Of a DNA stretch of 7,723 nt, positions 6,022-7,723 are shown in pieces; the stretch's first letter is position 1, and every line of letters begins with the position of its first letter. The notes under the pieces were generated by a model that saw only the letters and a list, made by a program, of their open reading frames with translations, did no database searches and was not told the DNA's origin. Source of the DNA: Clostridia bacterium (GTDB lineage: Bacteria > Bacillota > DSM-521 > Neomoorellales > SLTJ01); NCBI GenBank assembly GCA_014360105.1, contig JACIYD010000063.1, positions 1-7,723 of the forward strand. The letters are read 5' to 3'. A program made the position numbers and the translations under genes.

Positions 6022-6984
6022 ATGTTGCGGACCGTCTTGTGCGAGCTTTTGGACATCGAATACCCCATTTTGCAGGGAGGCATGGCCTGGGCGGGCACGG
6101 GCGAGCTGGCCGGCGCGGTGTCGCGCGCCGGGGGGCTGGGCATCATCGGCGCCGCCAACTTTCCCGCGTCGGTCGTGGCGGCCGAAATTGCCAAGGTACG
6201 AAGGGTAACCGACCGCCCCTTTGGGGTGAACGTGATGTTGATGTCGCCTTACGTGGAGGAGGTCATCGATCTGGCCATTGAGGCCCGCGTACCGGTGGTA
6301 ACCACGGGCGGCGGCAATCCGGGAAAATATCTGGCGCGCCTCAAAGAAGCGGGAATCAAGGTCATCCCGGTAGTCTCTTCGGTGGCCCTGGCGCGGCGCC
6401 TGGCGCGGTCGGGGGCCGACGCCTTTATTGCCGAGGGCCTGGAATCCGGCGGCCACATCGGTGAGGTGGCCACGCTGCCGCTGGTGCCCCAGGTGGTTGA
6501 TGCGGTTGAGGAGCCGGTGATTGCCGCCGGCGGCTTCGCCGACGGTCGGGGCCTGGTGGCGGCGCTCGCCCTGGGTGCGGTGGGCATCCAAATGGGGACG
6601 CGCTTTGTCTGCAGTACCGAGTGCACGGCGCACCCCCGGGTCAAGGAGCGCATCATCCAGGCGCGGGACCGGGATACGGTGGTTACCGGTGCGCTCACCG
6701 GCCACCCGGTGCGGGTGCTGAAGAATAAGCTGGCCCGCCAGTACGAGCAGATGGAAAAACAGGGGGCTTCTCCGGAGGAACTCGCCGCCCTGGGCGTCGG
6801 CAGGCTGCGGGCGGCCATCGTCGAGGGGGACGTGGAGTACGGTTCGGTGATGGCGGGACAGAGTTCCGCCTTGATCAATGACGTTCTCCCGGTAGAAGAG
6901 ATCATCCGCCGCATCATGAAAGAGGCGGAAGAGATCCTGGCCGCGCTACATAGATTGATCAGTGACGGCCAGCAGCAAGGGTGA
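6022..6984 (+). CDS. fabK: FMN-dependent enoyl-ACP reductase II (FabK)
   Basis: FabK reduces trans-2-enoyl-ACP to acyl-ACP with NAD(P)H through FMN, the last step of each elongation cycle. It is unrelated to the short-chain-dehydrogenase reductase FabI. The protein is a nitronate-monooxygenase-like TIM barrel of 320 residues with strong family motifs: YPILQGGMAWAG (14-25), GGLGIIG (37-43), PFGVNVMLMSP (66-76), VVTTGGGNP (92-100), EGLESGGHIG (138-147) with the catalytic-region His145, PVIAAGGFADG (165-175), GTRFVCSTE (192-200) and GSVMAGQ (274-280). The ATG at 6022 aligns with known FabK N-termini and has a GGTGGG Shine-Dalgarno (6009-6014). An in-frame ATG at 5989 overlaps the fabH stop as ATGA and would add 11 non-conserved residues; it remains an alternative. 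fabD starts 5 bases after the stop. Confidence 0.95.
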   Translation: MLRTVLCELLDIEYPILQGGMAWAGTGELAGAVSRAGGLGIIGAANFPASVVAAEIAKVRRVTDRPFGVNVMLMSPYVEEVIDLAIEARVPVVTTGGGNPGKYLARLKEAGIKVIPVVSSVALARRLARSGADAFIAEGLESGGHIGEVATLPLVPQVVDAVEEPVIAAGGFADGRGLVAALALGAVGIQMGTRFVCSTECTAHPRVKERIIQARDRDTVVTGALTGHPVRVLKNKLARQYEQMEKQGASPEELAALGVGRLRAAIVEGDVEYGSVMAGQSSALINDVLPVEEIIRRIMKEAEEILAALHRLISDGQQQG

Positions 6985-6989
6985 GGTCC

Positions 6990-7723
6990 ATGGGCAAACT
7001 GGCCTTCGTCTTTCCGGGGCAAGGCTCGCAGTACGTGGGGATGGGACAGGACCTTTTCGCGGCGTATGCCGGGGTACGGGCGCTCTTTGCCGCGGTGGAC
7101 GCACGCCTGGGCGAAAAGCTGAGCGAGCTCTGTTTTAGCGGTCCGGCCGCGCGTTTGGCGGAGACGGCCAATACCCAGCCGGCGGTCCTGGTGACCAGTC
7201 TTGCTTCCTATTTCATGCTGCAAGAGGCTGGGCTCGTGCCCGATTTCGTGGCCGGCCACAGCCTGGGTGAGTACAGTGCGCTCGCGGCCGCCGGTGTCCT
7301 GGCGGCGGACGAGGCGGCGTGGCTCGTGCGTCAGCGTGGCCGTTACATGGAGGAGGCGGTGCCGGCAAGGCAGGGGGCGATGGCCGCCGTGCTGGGGCTG
7401 GCCAAAGAGCAAGTGGAGGAGGCGTGCTCCGCCGCCACGGAGGCGGGCACGGTGGTGGTGGCCAATCTGAACGGCCCCGGCCAAGTGGTCATCAGCGGCT
7501 GGCGCGCCGCGGTGGAAAGGGCGGCCGCCTTGTGCCGCGAAGCGGGAGCGAAGAGGGTGGTCTTCCTGGAGGTGAGCGGGCCGTTTCATTCACCGCTGAT
7601 GGCCCCGGCGGTGGAAAGGCTGGCCGGCGATTTCGCCAAAGTTACCTGGCGGGAACCGTCCTTCCCCGTCATCGCCAACTGTGAGGCACAACCGCTCGGT
7701 AGCGTAGAGGTAATCAAGCAGGC
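6990..7723 (+). CDS. fabD: Malonyl-CoA:ACP transacylase FabD (3' end outside the window)
   Basis: FabD moves malonyl groups from CoA to acyl carrier protein, supplying malonyl-ACP to FabH and the elongation enzymes. The 244 codons present run to the window edge without a stop; the family is usually about 310 residues, so roughly the last fifth is missing. Visible motifs are FVFPGQGSQYVGMG (6-19) with oxyanion-hole Gln11, the nucleophile Ser91 in AGHSLGEYSAL (88-98), Arg116 (RQRGRYM), which binds the malonyl carboxylate, and catalytic His200 in GPFHSPLM. The ATG start is 5 bases after fabK, with a GTGAGG ribosome-binding stretch overlapping the fabK stop, so translation is probably coupled. 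Downstream genes (often fabG, acpP, fabF) are not seen. Confidence 0.97.
   Translation, partial: MGKLAFVFPGQGSQYVGMGQDLFAAYAGVRALFAAVDARLGEKLSELCFSGPAARLAETANTQPAVLVTSLASYFMLQEAGLVPDFVAGHSLGEYSALAAAGVLAADEAAWLVRQRGRYMEEAVPARQGAMAAVLGLAKEQVEEACSAATEAGTVVVANLNGPGQVVISGWRAAVERAAALCREAGAKRVVFLEVSGPFHSPLMAPAVERLAGDFAKVTWREPSFPVIANCEAQPLGSVEVIKQ

Noticed and set aside
6249..7589. A 446-codon open frame on the - strand opposite fabK and fabD
   Set aside because: It lies antisense to two unmistakable enzymes, its product is low-complexity and Arg/His/Pro-rich, and GC-rich coding DNA routinely keeps the opposite frame open. I saw no recognisable domain.
1..7723. A novel defence, mobile or biosynthetic system
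   Set aside because: Apart from the small coiled-coil gene, every substantial gene belongs to a known housekeeping or sporulation family. No transposase, integrase, direct-repeat array, toxin-antitoxin pair or tRNA was seen.

Overview
The window reads as an ordinary, chromosomally conserved stretch of a GC-rich, spore-forming member of the Firmicutes, most likely a clostridial or Moorella/Desulfotomaculum-type anaerobe. Three things point that way: a ylbJ-type sporulation membrane protein gene, the FapR-controlled fatty-acid regulon that is typical of Gram-positive Firmicutes, and FabK (the FMN enoyl-ACP reductase of many clostridia and streptococci) in place of FabI. Species cannot be named from the sequence.

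Layout: (1) Bases 1-147 are comparatively AT-rich. They hold the unresolved end of an upstream gene and a small perfect hairpin. (2) On the + strand, rsmD (16S rRNA m2G966 methyltransferase, 148-726) is followed by a short coiled-coil protein of unknown function (761-1210). The coaD gene that usually follows rsmD in Firmicutes is not there. (3) ylbJ (2354-1182, - strand) converges on the coiled-coil gene and overlaps its 3' end by 29 bases. (4) A 92-bp divergent intergenic region carries a perfect-consensus sigma-A promoter (TTGACA, 18 bp, TATAAT) firing rightward. It drives a YceD/DUF177 protein gene (2447-2989) and rpmF, ribosomal protein L32 (3013-3195). (5) After a 188-bp gap with a second promoter and a candidate FapR operator come fapR, plsX, fabH, fabK and fabD (3384 to past the right edge). 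They are tightly packed, with overlaps or gaps of no more than about 30 bases.

How the genes fit together: FapR is the malonyl-CoA-sensing repressor of fatty-acid and phospholipid synthesis. FabD makes malonyl-ACP, FabH begins chain elongation by condensing acyl-CoA with malonyl-ACP, FabK carries out the final reduction of each cycle, and PlsX converts acyl-ACP to acyl-phosphate for phospholipid assembly. The cluster is therefore a self-regulated membrane-lipid module, next to a translation/ribosome module (rsmD, DUF177, rpmF), with a sporulation gene in between. Such linkage of rpmF to plsX/fab genes is widespread in bacteria.

No mobile element, CRISPR array, tRNA, rRNA or clearly novel multi-gene system was found. 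The items most worth a second look are the uncharacterised coiled-coil protein in the place where coaD is expected, the candidate operator ahead of fapR, and the convergent overlap with ylbJ.
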